Shown: positions 25,563-36,213 of the stretch, in pieces | Layout of the letters: each line of letters starts with the position of its first letter | Position numbering within the stretch: position 1 is the first letter of the stretch | Notes under the pieces: model-generated | The model's database searches: none | What the model saw: the letters and a program-made list of their open reading frames with translations, nothing else | What the model was told of the DNA's origin: nothing | Source: Pontederia crassipes | Lineage: Eukaryota; Streptophyta; Magnoliopsida; Commelinales; Pontederiaceae | NCBI GenBank assembly: GCA_030549335.1 | Contig: JAUKPH010000028.1 | Coordinates: forward strand, 1,178,001 to 1,242,000 | Reading direction: 5' to 3' | DNA length: 64,000 nt | Position numbers and translations under genes: made by a program

Positions 25563-26064
25563 GTATCTTCCTCAGTTATGTTGATCATTTTAACATTATA
25601 ACTCATTTTACTTTTTGTTACTAGAGGCAAATTCTACCTGGCAATTGAATGGAAAATGATTTGATCAGTTTTATTAACTCTTATTTTTATATACATGCGG
25701 TCACAACATATAATCACTGTTTTATTCAATTTCTATGAGAAGTTCACAGAATCTACTTGAACAAACAGAAAACATTTTCTATTCTGAAACGAAATTTGAC
25801 TGCATCATGTTTTTTCGGCAGTCTTGTAGGTTCGCTTAATAAGATCCCTCTCTCGGTCGCTGGAATCGTTCTATTCAAAGTACCGACAAGCATGGAAAAT
25901 TTTTTGAGCATCCTTTTCGGTAGGTTCACCCTTTGCAATAATGTAACTGCATGCTTCTGTTCACCCTTTCATTTTCTTTGAATGACATGCAATTATCAAT
26001 ACTTTTCGCAGGTTTGCTAGCTGGCGTATTTTTTGCAAAAGCTAAAATGCGTGCTCAGTCGTAG
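20242..26064 (+). CDS. GONST1: Golgi GDP-mannose transporter, GONST1 type
   Basis: This antiporter carries GDP-mannose into the Golgi lumen in exchange for GMP. Ten coding exons join exactly: 20242-20252, 22223-22402, 22929-23154, 23257-23396, 23545-23674, 24474-24572, 24927-25081, 25246-25362, 25822-25919 and 26012-26064, for 1209 bases or 402 aa. The first exon gives only MGS plus two bases, so the start is set by splicing. A hydrophilic N-terminus of about 100 residues faces the cytosol. Hydrophobic helices then begin at about residue 102 (ALLSGLAYCLSSCSMILVNK). SLKYINVAMVTILKNVTNV and the nucleotide-sugar motif GSLNKIP (356-362) are diagnostic. Intron 2 begins GC instead of GT (22403). 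Intron 8 contains a perfect hairpin. A gypsy LTR lies about 350 bases downstream. Similarity to GONST1 is strong; activity is inferred. Confidence 0.95.
25495..25602. repeat. Perfect 39-bp inverted repeat with AT loop, GONST1 intron 8
   Basis: The left arm, 25495-25533, starts gttataatgttaaaatgatc. The right arm, 25564-25602, is its exact reverse complement. The loop is an (AT)n run. The pre-mRNA could form a stable stem. It could be a very small foldback element; no target duplication is clear. Confidence 0.93.
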
Positions 26065-26418
26065 TTTAGAGAAAGACCGCTTGTCCGGACAATTTTGAGC
26101 TGCGAAAAGGCAGAAGCAGATGATTTCAAACTAAGTGCATGGGAAGCTAATGAATCCCTTGAGATGAATCCAGGATTATTGACGACCGGGGCTCAGTTCC
26201 ATAAAAATATTTCAGCAAATATTTGTAAACCATTTTTCTTCAAAGAACACGAAGATTATTCTTTTGGCCTTCATGTAAAAGTTCTTTCATGACTTGATGA
26301 ACGGCCATCCATATATCCACTGCATTCTCTCTAGTAAATCATATCTTGTTGTACAACACTTTCCCTCTTGCATTTCGTGATCACAATCATTGTCCATTAA
26401 TGAAAGCTAAACTGAGCA

Positions 26419-28274
26419 AGTAACGTTCCCAAATCGACCAACGTCACGTGGCGAGAATCTATTTGAAGACGCTACAAAAACACTATAACATAGATCAAAA
26501 CTTAGATTAAATCTCAATTAAAAACAATAACATGCCAATAATAGAAGGAAAAATAGAAATATCATAAAAGCGAAAGTCTCAAAATATTACAAAGTCCATG
26601 ATAGTCATATATCTGAATTACATCAAGCTTATAATGCGGAAGATAAAGATAACTAGGCCCTCTCTTGGTTCATGTGTTTTAGCATTGTTGGTCGCGACAC
26701 ACGATCTCAACACCATCACTGACCTGGCCCTGTAGAAATTAACACAGAGGAGGAGGTCCTCCCGTAAGCTATACAGCTTAGTGGGAATCCATAAGTGCTC
26801 AATGCATAACAATAAATAGCAATAGACAGAATTAGTAATCACTTGTAACAATATCAGATCTGAGGACATAAGATCATTTGATTGAGTTATCCATGGATAA
26901 TAAAGATAAAGATCATGAGTCAATCTTATAATCATGAAGAATTTCAGTAATCATGCTTGATCAAGAATCATATTTTATTCATCATATTCATATTATATTT
27001 TCGTGCTCCTTGGGCTCTTGGGTGCCCTTAACTTGGGGGATTTATGCCAGAGCGACCAATACAACTTCGTGCAGCCAATGGATGATCAAATCATGGCTAA
27101 GGGTGCGATCCAAACATGAGCACCCAGCTTAAGCTCTGATCACCACTCTCATATACAATTCATCTTTCATACTTAATCACTTTATCACTTTGTCATACTT
27201 GCATATCATGATAGGATTGGATCATAGGACAGATTAAAATAAGATCATGGATTCAATCACATAACATTCCAATCAGTGAAGAGTAACACATAACACTCAT
27301 AAAAAGAATATAAATCAAATCAGCAATCAAACAGCATTCGATATGCAAACTGGACAGAGATCGATCGACCGATTCTCACTAGTCGGTCGACCGATTTTTG
27401 GGCACCGGTCAACCGATTTGTCTGGATCGGTCGGCCGATTAATCACAATAGTCCTTCTACACCGATCGACCGATATCTCTGGATCGGTCGACCGATAATA
27501 CTTAATCAAGAAGAGCTTCGATCGGCCGAACGATACAAGGCTCGTGAGAAATGATCGGTCGACCGATCTCCAAGGATCGGTCGACCGATTTACAAGATCG
27601 GTCGATCAGTCCGCATGAAAAACATAATCGGACAGAATCAATATAACAACGATTTTTAATCCAAAAATGCAATCAAGGCATACAATCAATCAACTAAGCA
27701 TGGAGGACTAATACAGAACACATCTATAGTCATATGAATCACCAAATATGCATCAAACACAAAAAATACAATCAATCATTCCATACCATTACTTTTCGTC
27801 AATCAAGAACACAATCCATAATAAGAACCCTAATTTCAATCAATTGCTAATCATGTTATACAAGGGGATTTTGGTATCATCCACTTTATTTCGTGATTGC
27901 TCCTAGATTGACCCTTTCCGAACACCGATAATCACTTCTTCTTAATGTTCTCCACCTAGGAAGCATTTCAATGGGGGAGAGGAAGTGAGCAATGGACCTA
28001 GAGATTAAGTGTTGCAGAAATGAAGATAAGAACTAGATGAACCTTGCTGTAACATCTTTGCCTTTGCTAGATGAAGAGCCTTAGGGAGGAAGAGAAAGAA
28101 GTGAGAGAGAGAAATGAATGAATAAGAAGGGGGGCTTTAGGGTGTAAGTGCTCTTTTATATGTTAGTATTAGGGTCTAATAGGTTAATGGGCTGCTTAAT
28201 TGGGCTATGGATTGGTCTTAACAATTTGGGTTTCATTTTCTATTATTTCTTTTTTAATTAAACCGGGTATTACG
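26419..28274 (-). mobile_element. Solo gypsy-type LTR (1.86 kb) with palindrome array
   Basis: The left end aagTAACGTTCCCAAATCG matches the LTRs at 45646 and 51760. Further blocks (gaggaggtcctcccgtaagc, and the tgccctt...ggcta segment near 27020-27110) match in the same order. A five-base duplication GAGCA flanks it (26414-26418 and 28275-28279); the LTR ends have decayed from TG to AG and from CA to CG. No internal region adjoins, so it is a solo LTR left by recombination. By comparison with 45646-53986 its own sense strand is the minus strand. It lies antisense, about 350 bases beyond the GONST1 stop, and may cut that gene's 3' UTR. Confidence 0.82.
27355..27612. repeat. Array of ATCGGTCGACCGAT palindromes inside the solo LTR
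   Basis: I count three exact copies of the 14-base palindrome ATCGGTCGACCGAT and about seven one- or two-base variants. Many keep the GGTCGACC core. Spacers are unrelated and of unequal length. The motif is fully dyad-symmetric and holds three CpG sites. Confidence 0.92.
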
Positions 28275-28760
28275 GAGCAAGTTCATACGAGCTGCATTTG
28301 AAGCAACCATGTTCAGTGAATCGAAGGGGTGGATAATGTAACAATAACATTACAAATTTAGACCTTCCATGCTACGTATGGCAGCTTCTTTCTTGTTATA
28401 TATTTTATCAGTATGAGGCTTTTATGCATCATAATGACATATTTCTAATTGATATTGGATTTGTACTCGAGAAGAGACGACACTAAAGGCGTGTGATGTG
28501 CCTGTGTGTTTCTTGTTTGACAGTTGGACGAATGATTTTCTAACACGCCAAAATAATTTAGCGTTCATGTCAGACCGATCACATGATCCAAGTAGTCCTA
28601 ATTGACTGGAGACCTTGAAGACTTAGATCTTAATGGTTTCTTAGCGTTCATGTGCCATAATTTAAGTATCAACATGCGTTTTTAGTTGTTTCTTATCTTA
28701 TAAAATTTCCCCCTCAGCACGGTCAATTATCCAAGAACATAGAGCTAAATTCCCTGGTGT
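28275..28760. other. Sequence after the solo LTR, possibly displaced GONST1 3' flank
   Basis: Non-coding. The LTR at 26419 split this from 26065-26418, so it may be part of the original 3' flank of GONST1. Confidence 0.4.
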
Positions 28761-29238
28761 TAGGGTGTTTAAGGTCTTGTATTCATTTATGATGGTTATT
28801 TTCCTCACTGGACTTGTGTCAATGATTTTGATGCGAACTCTTAGAAATGATTATGCAAAATATGCTCGTGAAGATGATCATCTTGAGACTTTGGTGAGTA
28901 TATCACACTTGAGATTTTGTGGTTGTTAAACCACATCATAGTGCATTCATTTTTAAGGAGGCAACAAGTCTCTGCCCTTTGTAGTAATTAGTCTATTAGA
29001 TTGAGTGCAGCGGTAAACAGAATATCATTGCTTTCACATGACAATTCGTATTTGTTCATTTCCTTTGATTAGGAAAGAGGTGTGAGTGAAGAATCAGGAT
29101 GGAAACTTGTTCATGATGATGTGTTTCGCCCCTCTCGAAGTCTTGTATTCTTTCTGCAGTCGTTGGAACTAGTGCTCAACTGGCCATGCTTGTTCTCTTG
29201 GTCATATTGTTGGCAATAATTGGGATGTTGCACATGGG
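28761..29238 (+). pseudogene. TM9SF (EMP70 family) gene fragment
   Basis: Two exons of a transmembrane-nine superfamily protein are visible. The first (about 28761-28892) encodes [20 protein letters not shown] and [18 protein letters not shown]. After an intron starting gtgagt, the second (about 29073-29238) encodes ERGVSEESGWKLVHDDVFRP and, after a frameshift near 29152, TSAQLAMLVLLVILLAIIGM. These are the conserved first membrane helix, the YAREDD segment and the second helix. About 130 of the usual 600 to 660 residues remain, so this is a fragment. The frameshift is a single missing base in SLVF(L)SAVVG. Confidence 0.87.
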
Positions 29239-31692
29239 GTATGAAATTATTGCTCCTTCAAGTTTCCATGCCATTTTTGGATACTTCACCTCCTTAACTG
29301 AACTTATAATCATCTTATTGAAAAAACTTGCCTCGCTCATCTTGTCTTGTATATTAGTTTGATAGCATTATCTTTTACATTTTGCGACTGTATACGACAT
29401 ACTTCACTTTTGCAATTAGTCATTTGAATAGTTCTTCAAGATAATGTCATTTTTGTAACCAAAATTTCGACCAAAGTTTGACGAAAAGTCATGCGAGTTC
29501 TATTGTGACAGAACCTGGCCCGCATTCTACAATGTTTTTCTGACACATTTTTACCGACATTGAATCCGACCCGAATTCAGTGTAAACTCGCCCCGATTTT
29601 CATGTAACCCGGTCCGAGTTTCGTTCAAGAGTAGATGTTTTCGAGTCTCAACCCGGCTCACGTCGAATCATAACCCAGCCCAAGTTCCGAAGCAAAGTAA
29701 GAAAAGGAACGTTCGGGCAATTTGTTCGACGTTTGGTCGGAACGACCCGGCCCAGTTTTCAAAAAACTTGACTCGGGTTTCCAAGTTAGAAAAGTACATT
29801 ATTAAATATATATGTAAGTAATCGTTATTAAATACTCTGTGCTAATAAATGAGTGATTGACATTCAAGTAATTGGGGGTTTGGTGGAACATAGGTTTTCA
29901 GACTATTTGTTATCTTATTACGATCTACCATTCCTTGCCAATGCAATATCATTTATTGCTCGGACAATCAACTCATACTGGGGAACACATATTGGTTTAA
30001 TTTTTTCCTCCTGAATTGTTACATTTTCTGGTGAATGCAATGCTGACAATAGTTAAAATTTATAAGCCTATTATTTGTTTCATTTTACTCCAAGTACCTT
30101 GTCATCCTCAAGATGTGAAGAAATAGTAGCGACCTGGACCGAGCATACTACGCTCGGCTCGAGTTTTAAAGTAGCCGGCCCGAGTTTGATCTTACTCGGC
30201 CCGAGTTCATAAGATATGCTAAGAATTATTATTTCATGATTTGATGTAAATAACATTTTTACCCTTATTATGAACATTCTTAATTGAAGCCTTCAAAGAC
30301 AGTTAAATAGATAAGAAAATAAAAATGTGTAACGTGAGATTCATCATGTGCACTGATTAAGTTCAAAGTGAAAAAATCAAAGTAAAGAAAGTTTGGGCTC
30401 ATAAAACCCTTTTGAAGTTTTCGGATTTGTAGTACCCATCCTGATCTTGACTTGATCAACCATGACCCTAAGATATATACGAAAGTACCATGAATTTTAC
30501 TAATGCATTAGTAATAGTTAACACATAACTATGCCTTTACAACAAACTTTTACTGTACATTATTTTTTAATTCCGAAAAATATAGTATTATAAATATTAA
30601 GATATGTCTTCGGATATTATTAATACATTAGTAGTAGTTATAGTTAACAAATAATTATGCATACAATAACTCTAAGAAATAGATTTTGTTTTAAATCATA
30701 TGTGCCTGGATTAGGAAAAAAACTATTGTTGTAAAAAATTATGATAAAACTAAGGTATAATTACCTTGTATACATATTAGGATTAGGATTTGAATTAGCA
30801 TTGTAACATTATTATATTAATAAATTAACTATAATGCAAAATTAGCTTTTATTTTTCATTATATCTTTATTTATATCGGACTCCTATTTTTACTTTCCAG
30901 ATTTTAATTTAATTTTATTCACATATGACATAACAAATAGAATAATAATGCTATATTTTAATGAAACGTTGATACATGCCTAACACCAGAGGTTGATGGA
31001 CTAATTAAATATACTAACTATGACTTTTAAGATTATGAATATATATGGATATATATCTAATATTATAATATATAATGTATATGCATTCAAACTTAGATTT
31101 CAAAAAATAAAACTGATCTTTCAGTTACTTAGATTTCCGGACAAATTAATTGCCAAGGACACAAATTCATTGCTAATCAAAGTGTGCCAGGTAAAATCAA
31201 TTAAGAAATAAAATCGAATTTCTAGAATAAAATTATTTAACTTGCTAATCAAACTTCGTAGACTCTCTCTCATCCATTTATAGAGATAAAATCAACTAAA
31301 AGCTAAAATTAAATTTCGTAAGATAAATTAATTAAATTTCTAATGAAACTAATTACTTTTAATTTGTAGACTTTCTCTTTAATCCAATTTTGAAGATAAA
31401 ATCAACTAACACTTAGATAAAATTTTCTTATAATAATGCTACTTTATTTTTGGATGACATGTGTCATCGTATCATGATGACACTTGTTATGCTCTCGTAG
31501 TCTATGCTTTTACCTTTACTTTTATATGTATAATAATATAATATAAATATAATATATATATGTTTGAAGATAAAATCAACTAACATTTAAATAAAATTTT
31601 CTTATAACAATGCTACTTTATTTTTGGATGACATGTGTCATCGTATCATGATGTCACTTGTCATGCTCTCGAACTTCATATTTTTATTTTTG

Positions 31693-31734
<42 letters not shown>

Positions 31735-32440
31735 TATGTATGTATGTATATATATATATATATAATCCTGATTGTTAGGAAATTATTTCCTTTCCTTTTT
31801 TTTAACTTTGTATTTTTGTGGTTTGATTTCATGGTGCCTTCCCTATAAATAATGCTCTCTTGCCCCTGGAAGGGCTCTTGTCCGCAGTTAACTTGCTTCT
31901 CTTTTGTTTCTCCGTCGTCTTCTCTTGATCGATCTGCTTGGCGGGGCTCGGGCTCCTGCTGCAAAACAAAGACGGCCAAATGAGTGACGACGATAATGTG
32001 GTACATAAAAAAACGTATTAAATAATATGTATATATGGTCATCACCGTGCGCGCATGTTTTCGTTTCATTGCTCTACTAGCTAGTAGTAATTAATTAATG
32101 GTTTTTTTTATTTAATTGATTTCTAACTAATTAAATTTTCCACGGTCGCAGTGCTCCATCCATCCTGGTTTTGAGACATCCGTGCCACGGAGTGTGAGAG
32201 GAGAGTTCAGAGTCATTAAGCGGGTTAAGAAGATTCTAGGTTCATTTATTATTTAATAATATTAAAGTTTTTAATGAATGAATTAATTATAATTAATTAA
32301 ATTGTTGGTTAATATTATTTGTGCGTGCATGCATGCAGGCGTGTATTCTGCCAAAGCTGATAAAAGGGGAAACATGATCGTTTACTGTGTCGCTGAACGA
32401 CATAGTGACGTCCAGGAGAAGGCGCGTCGTCACAGTCAAC
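29239..32440. other. Non-coding, repeat-rich stretch
   Basis: From 29505 to 30205 a short motif close to cccggcccgagttt recurs about ten times in degenerate form, in two clusters. The rest is AT-rich, with the tandem duplication at 31389-31671 and TA repeats at 31697-31765. I see no gene. The stretch 31780-31960 has a tataaat box and a leader-like CT segment, possibly an LTR end, but I found no partner. Confidence 0.5.
31389..31671. repeat. Direct duplication of a 109-bp unit
   Basis: Units 31389-31497 and 31562-31671 both run from tttgaagataaaatcaacta to catcgtatcatgatg and gctctcg, separated by about 64 AT-rich bases. Each unit includes the palindrome gacatgtgtc. Confidence 0.9.
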
Positions 32441-33406
32441 ATGTCCTTTGACTATTACGACCGTGTTGGAAGTTGGAACACCGTCCTCGGTCCTCATCAG
32501 TCACCACCCTTTTCCAGACCATCCCGGTATTCAGCAATATTTTCAGAATCGGACCGGCGATGAGACCGAATTTATCACTGGGTCGTAGTTGAACCAGTCC
32601 GATCGGATTCGATCGAATTGAACCAGATTTTATTAAAATAATATATTTATAATAATAATAAAGATATAACATAAGTTATATGATATAGTATATGAATATT
32701 ATACTAATAACTTATTAAAAATAATATAACATAATTTTTATTAATTAAAAGTTTCATAATGATAATATAAATAAATTATTAATAATTTAATATCTACTAT
32801 TTAATGGTGATAGATGTTATATTAGTAAATTTTATCTTAAATTATTCTTATTTTTTTATTTAACACTTTTCTTTTTATTTTCTTTATTTTATGCCTTTGA
32901 TATGTTTCTATTCTAATATTATTTAATTTTAAATACTTACCATTTTTATATCAATTCCTATTTAATTGTATAGATATGATATTTGTTCCTTTTTAAGTTT
33001 CCTTGTATTTCTTTTCTTCTTTCTCATTTAACTTTTTTATGTATATCATTTTTACAATTTTTTTTTTCAAATTCTGCATTGAACCGGGTTGAACCGATTC
33101 AACCAGTTTGGTTCAATTGGTTTTGCCCGGTTCAATGTCAAAACGAATTTTGACACTTGACCGGATCGGATCACCGGCCGATTCGTGATTGAACCGGTCG
33201 AACCGACTGATCCGATCCGATTTTAATAACATTGGTATTCAGAGGATCGCATGGGATTCCTAAACATGTCCAAGTTTCCCGTTGGGCAGAACCGCGTTCG
33301 GATCCACCACGACAAGACTGCCGAGCTCATGCGACCTATCACCCATGTCAAATCGGTGGCTGCGAGGCCACACAACACGTTGATGTCTCATCCGTTTAGA
33401 CATTGA
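32441..33406 (+). pseudogene. Small unknown gene interrupted by a hAT MITE
   Basis: Left part, 32441-32534: begins MSFDYYDRVGSWNTVLGPHQ. Right part, 33243-33406: contains EDRMGFLNMSKFPVGQNRVR and ends MSHPFRH before TGA. Ignoring the inserted element and one copy of its duplication, the two parts are in the same frame and add to exactly 86 codons including the stop. I do not recognise the family. The left part remains open upstream of the ATG to about 32379, so a further exon is possible. With the insert in place the reading frame ends soon after it enters the AT-rich element, so this allele is probably null unless the insert is spliced out. Confidence 0.62.
32535..33234. mobile_element. hAT-type MITE, 700 bp
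   Basis: The ends CAATATTTTCAGAATCGG and, inward from the right, CAATGTTATTAAAATCGG form terminal inverted repeats. They are followed on both sides by repeated ccggttc/gaaccgg motifs. An 8-base duplication GTATTCAG flanks it (32527-32534 and 33235-33242). The middle is AT-rich and non-coding. Eight-base duplications and these ends fit non-autonomous hAT elements. Confidence 0.88.
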
Positions 33407-33886
33407 CAGGGTCCCTATTGCCCCTTTAACGGACCGTTTGGTTCGATCCATTCAATCTCGAATTAGCTGTCAATTCGGTCCGACTTAATGTAATAATTCT
33501 ATTTTGATGAAAAATTAGAATGAACCAGATAGAATAAAAAAATCGAGTTGAATCAAGGAGTTTGGATTCAACTCGGTTTTTTTAAAATAAAAAAGAAAGT
33601 AAATAAAAGAAAAAGGAAACTTAAAACTTAATTTGAAAGTTGTCTAGCCTTGAACCTGTCAGTAATTTAAGGTGCGATCCGAAGGTGACTATATTTTTAA
33701 TAAAAAAATATATTATTTAAACATATGACTAATATTTTAATATTAATGTTGTCGACAGATTTAGTCTTTGAAATTATCGATGAATCGAAATCTCACGATA
33801 ATTCTTAAGTCGCGATCCGCCGGTAATTTTATCACAAAGAGGGAGGCGGGAGAAATAGAGGAAAAAATATGAGAAAAAATTTAATT

Positions 33887-34685
33887 GGGTTAATTCCTCA
33901 AACTTTACTGGAATTATAGCGACTTTTCGCATCTGATCCTAATATACAAACTTACTGAATGCCTCCCTAAACTATATAACAATTTCTGTCTAATTTTGCT
34001 ATCTCTTTCATTAATTTTGATTTTTATTATTTATTAAAAGACTAAACTACCCTCTCCTTTAATTTAATCTTTAAAAGTTTTAAAATACTAAAAAATAATT
34101 AAAAGTATAAAAAGGCATTATGCCCTCTACCTTGCCGGAGCCGAAGGGAGGGGTCGGCGCCCCATATTCGTCCCACGGCGAGATTGCGTTGCCCGTGGCC
34201 AGTGAGCGCGGTTTGCAGCGGTGATGACAAAGCCCCCTCCTTCGGTGACTGACCCCGCCCCCCTCCCCACACACAATGTGACCGTCGAGCTTCCACACCC
34301 CCACCCACCCACCCACCCACACCTTGGCGACTTACCCTTCGATGTCCCCCGACGGCTGACCCCGCGACTTCGACCTCCCTCGGCTATTGACCTCGTGACT
34401 CTCGACCCCCCTCCAGTAGAGCCCTCACAAGATCATTGGGAGGCGACACCCCACTCGCGTGTATATATTATCTTAAACTTTTAAATATTAGAAGATATGA
34501 AAGAATGGCAATTTAGTTTTTTAATAAATAGAAAGATCGAAAAAAATGAAAATTTTAACAGAACTACACGGATGGACTAAAGTGAAAATTGCGTCATAAT
34601 TTAGGAGAACTCTACGATAACTTCATATATTAGGGATAGACCGAGAATATTGTTATACTTCATGAGAAATTTAAGGAATTAACCC
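33887..34685. mobile_element. Mutator-like element with GC-rich interior (Pack-MULE candidate)
   Basis: The ends begin GGGTTAATTCCTCAAA (left) and GGGTTAATTCCTTAAA (right, inward). The inverted repeats are long, about 220 bases, with later matching blocks around attttgatttttattattt. A 9-base duplication AATTTAATT flanks it (33878-33886 and 34686-34694), the Mutator signature. The interior, about 34115-34455, is sharply GC-rich and includes a (CCCA)n run near 34300. It holds overlapping open frames on both strands, none with a recognisable product and none encoding transposase. Captured host sequence is likely. Confidence 0.85.
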
Positions 34686-34694
34686 AATTTAATT

Positions 34695-35634
34695 TCTGTC
34701 TGTCACCTGTCGAAAACCATATATATAATAAACAAGCCTCCACCTTTCTCTCTCCCTCACCCTCATGCTCTCCTCTCAGGCAACAACCGGTGGGTCGCGA
34801 CTCCGATGATGACTTCTGTCTCCTCCTTCTCTCTCCCTCGGCTGCGGCTTCTTTGTGGCCCATCCGACTGCCTGATTGGACACTGGCTCCATCTGGTCAC
34901 CTACTGCCCGATCGGCCAGCAAGTGGCTGAATCTGGAGGCAAGCGGCTCTTACGGTTTGGCCGCCTGATCGATTGTGTAGCAATTGGATCCGTTGCCTGG
35001 TGGGCCGATCCAAACATAGGTGGCGGATTCGTCGTAGGCGGCTCTACGATCGAATCGTGGCCCTCGGCTCCTTGATGGCCGATCCGACCGCCTGTCAATT
35101 GATTGATCGTTCGAAGGCCCGATCCGATGGTAGGCAGCCGGATTCGATGGCTGCGCCCTCTCTCCCACGTGTCCTCTCTCTCTCTCTCTCAACTCTAATG
35201 TTCCTCTCTTGACAAGATCAATCGTCAATGGTCAGATCTGGCCCCAAGAAGGGGGTACTCACGTTGGAACGTCCAATGGGTAAGCCCCATCAAAAGCTCC
35301 GATGGGCGTCTTGTCGTCAAACAGTTCGACGGGTGTCACCATCGAAACTTCTGATGAGTATCACTGCCAAAACTTTCGACAGGTGCTCTCCCATCGAAAA
35401 GTCCAACAGGCATAATCCCGAAGGCTACAGACCCCTTCGAAACTTCCGACGGGAGCCACAAAATTTTAGAAGGGTGACTTGACGACGGCATCACCCGTTG
35501 AAAATACCGGCGGATTTTAGCACCCGTCGAAACTTTCTACCAACAAACGATTTTTCGATGACCGTCGTCTTGTCAAAAAAATACATAGTTTCCGACGGAT
35601 TTGGCAGTCAAAAATTTGTAAAAATCTTGTAGTG
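34695..35634. mobile_element. CACTA (En/Spm) element end with subterminal repeats
   Basis: On the minus strand the terminus at 35634 reads CACTACAAGATTTTTACAAA, a CACTA-type end. Inward (about 35280-35600) a motif close to cgtcggaaactttcgacggg recurs at least ten times in both orientations, typical of subterminal transposase-binding repeats. The opposite terminus was not found. The GC-rich stretch 34800-35160, with recurring gccgatccg motifs, may be internal sequence of the element or separate. Confidence 0.65.
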
Positions 35635-36213
35635 ATTCCATCTTGTTCTAATATGTTGATTAAATTAATTATTACGACTTCTAGAGGGGAAAATGTTGAA
35701 GAGTATATTTCCTTTTGTGTTATCCCCATGATGAATATAATAATGTGTTTGATCACACTTTAATTGGCTTGTAAAATAGCTAAAAGGTCGATTAAGTTTG
35801 TGAGAATTGCAAATCTGAAAAATTGATCAAACACAATAAATTTAGTGATCGAATCAGATATTAATAAAACAATTTATAATTGTTAAATGATATGCTTGAT
35901 GCCGCTTCAGTTCTAAAAAATTTCCCACAAGATTGGATATGTTGAATCTCCAGAATCAAAGAGTAACTCAGAAAGATGAACAAACAATGCAACACTTTCA
36001 ACCCCTTGCTTTTGAAATTATCTGTATCCTGATTCATCGTGATGTGATTCAAGCCTTCGGCCACCCAGCAACTGCTACGGCTACTTTAAAGTATCTTCCT
36101 CATTGACTAAGATTTCTTGACGTTGTTGTTTTTGCATCATTGGCAGTGGGGCTTCCTTAATTCTTCTTAAATCAATTTGTAAGTAATTTAATTCTTGAGC
36201 TCGATTTTTTTTT
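35635..36213. other. Intergenic, 3' flank of the PPR gene
   Basis: AT-rich. It holds the presumed 3' UTR of the minus-strand PPR gene. Nothing else recognised. Confidence 0.6.

Noticed and set aside
31780-32160. Possible LTR or promoter with a tataaat box
   Set aside because: No second copy, primer site or duplication found; left as intergenic.
34080-34484. Overlapping proline- or glycine-rich frames in the MULE centre
   Set aside because: Low-complexity GC-rich sequence with a CCCA microsatellite; treated as possible captured DNA and not as genes.
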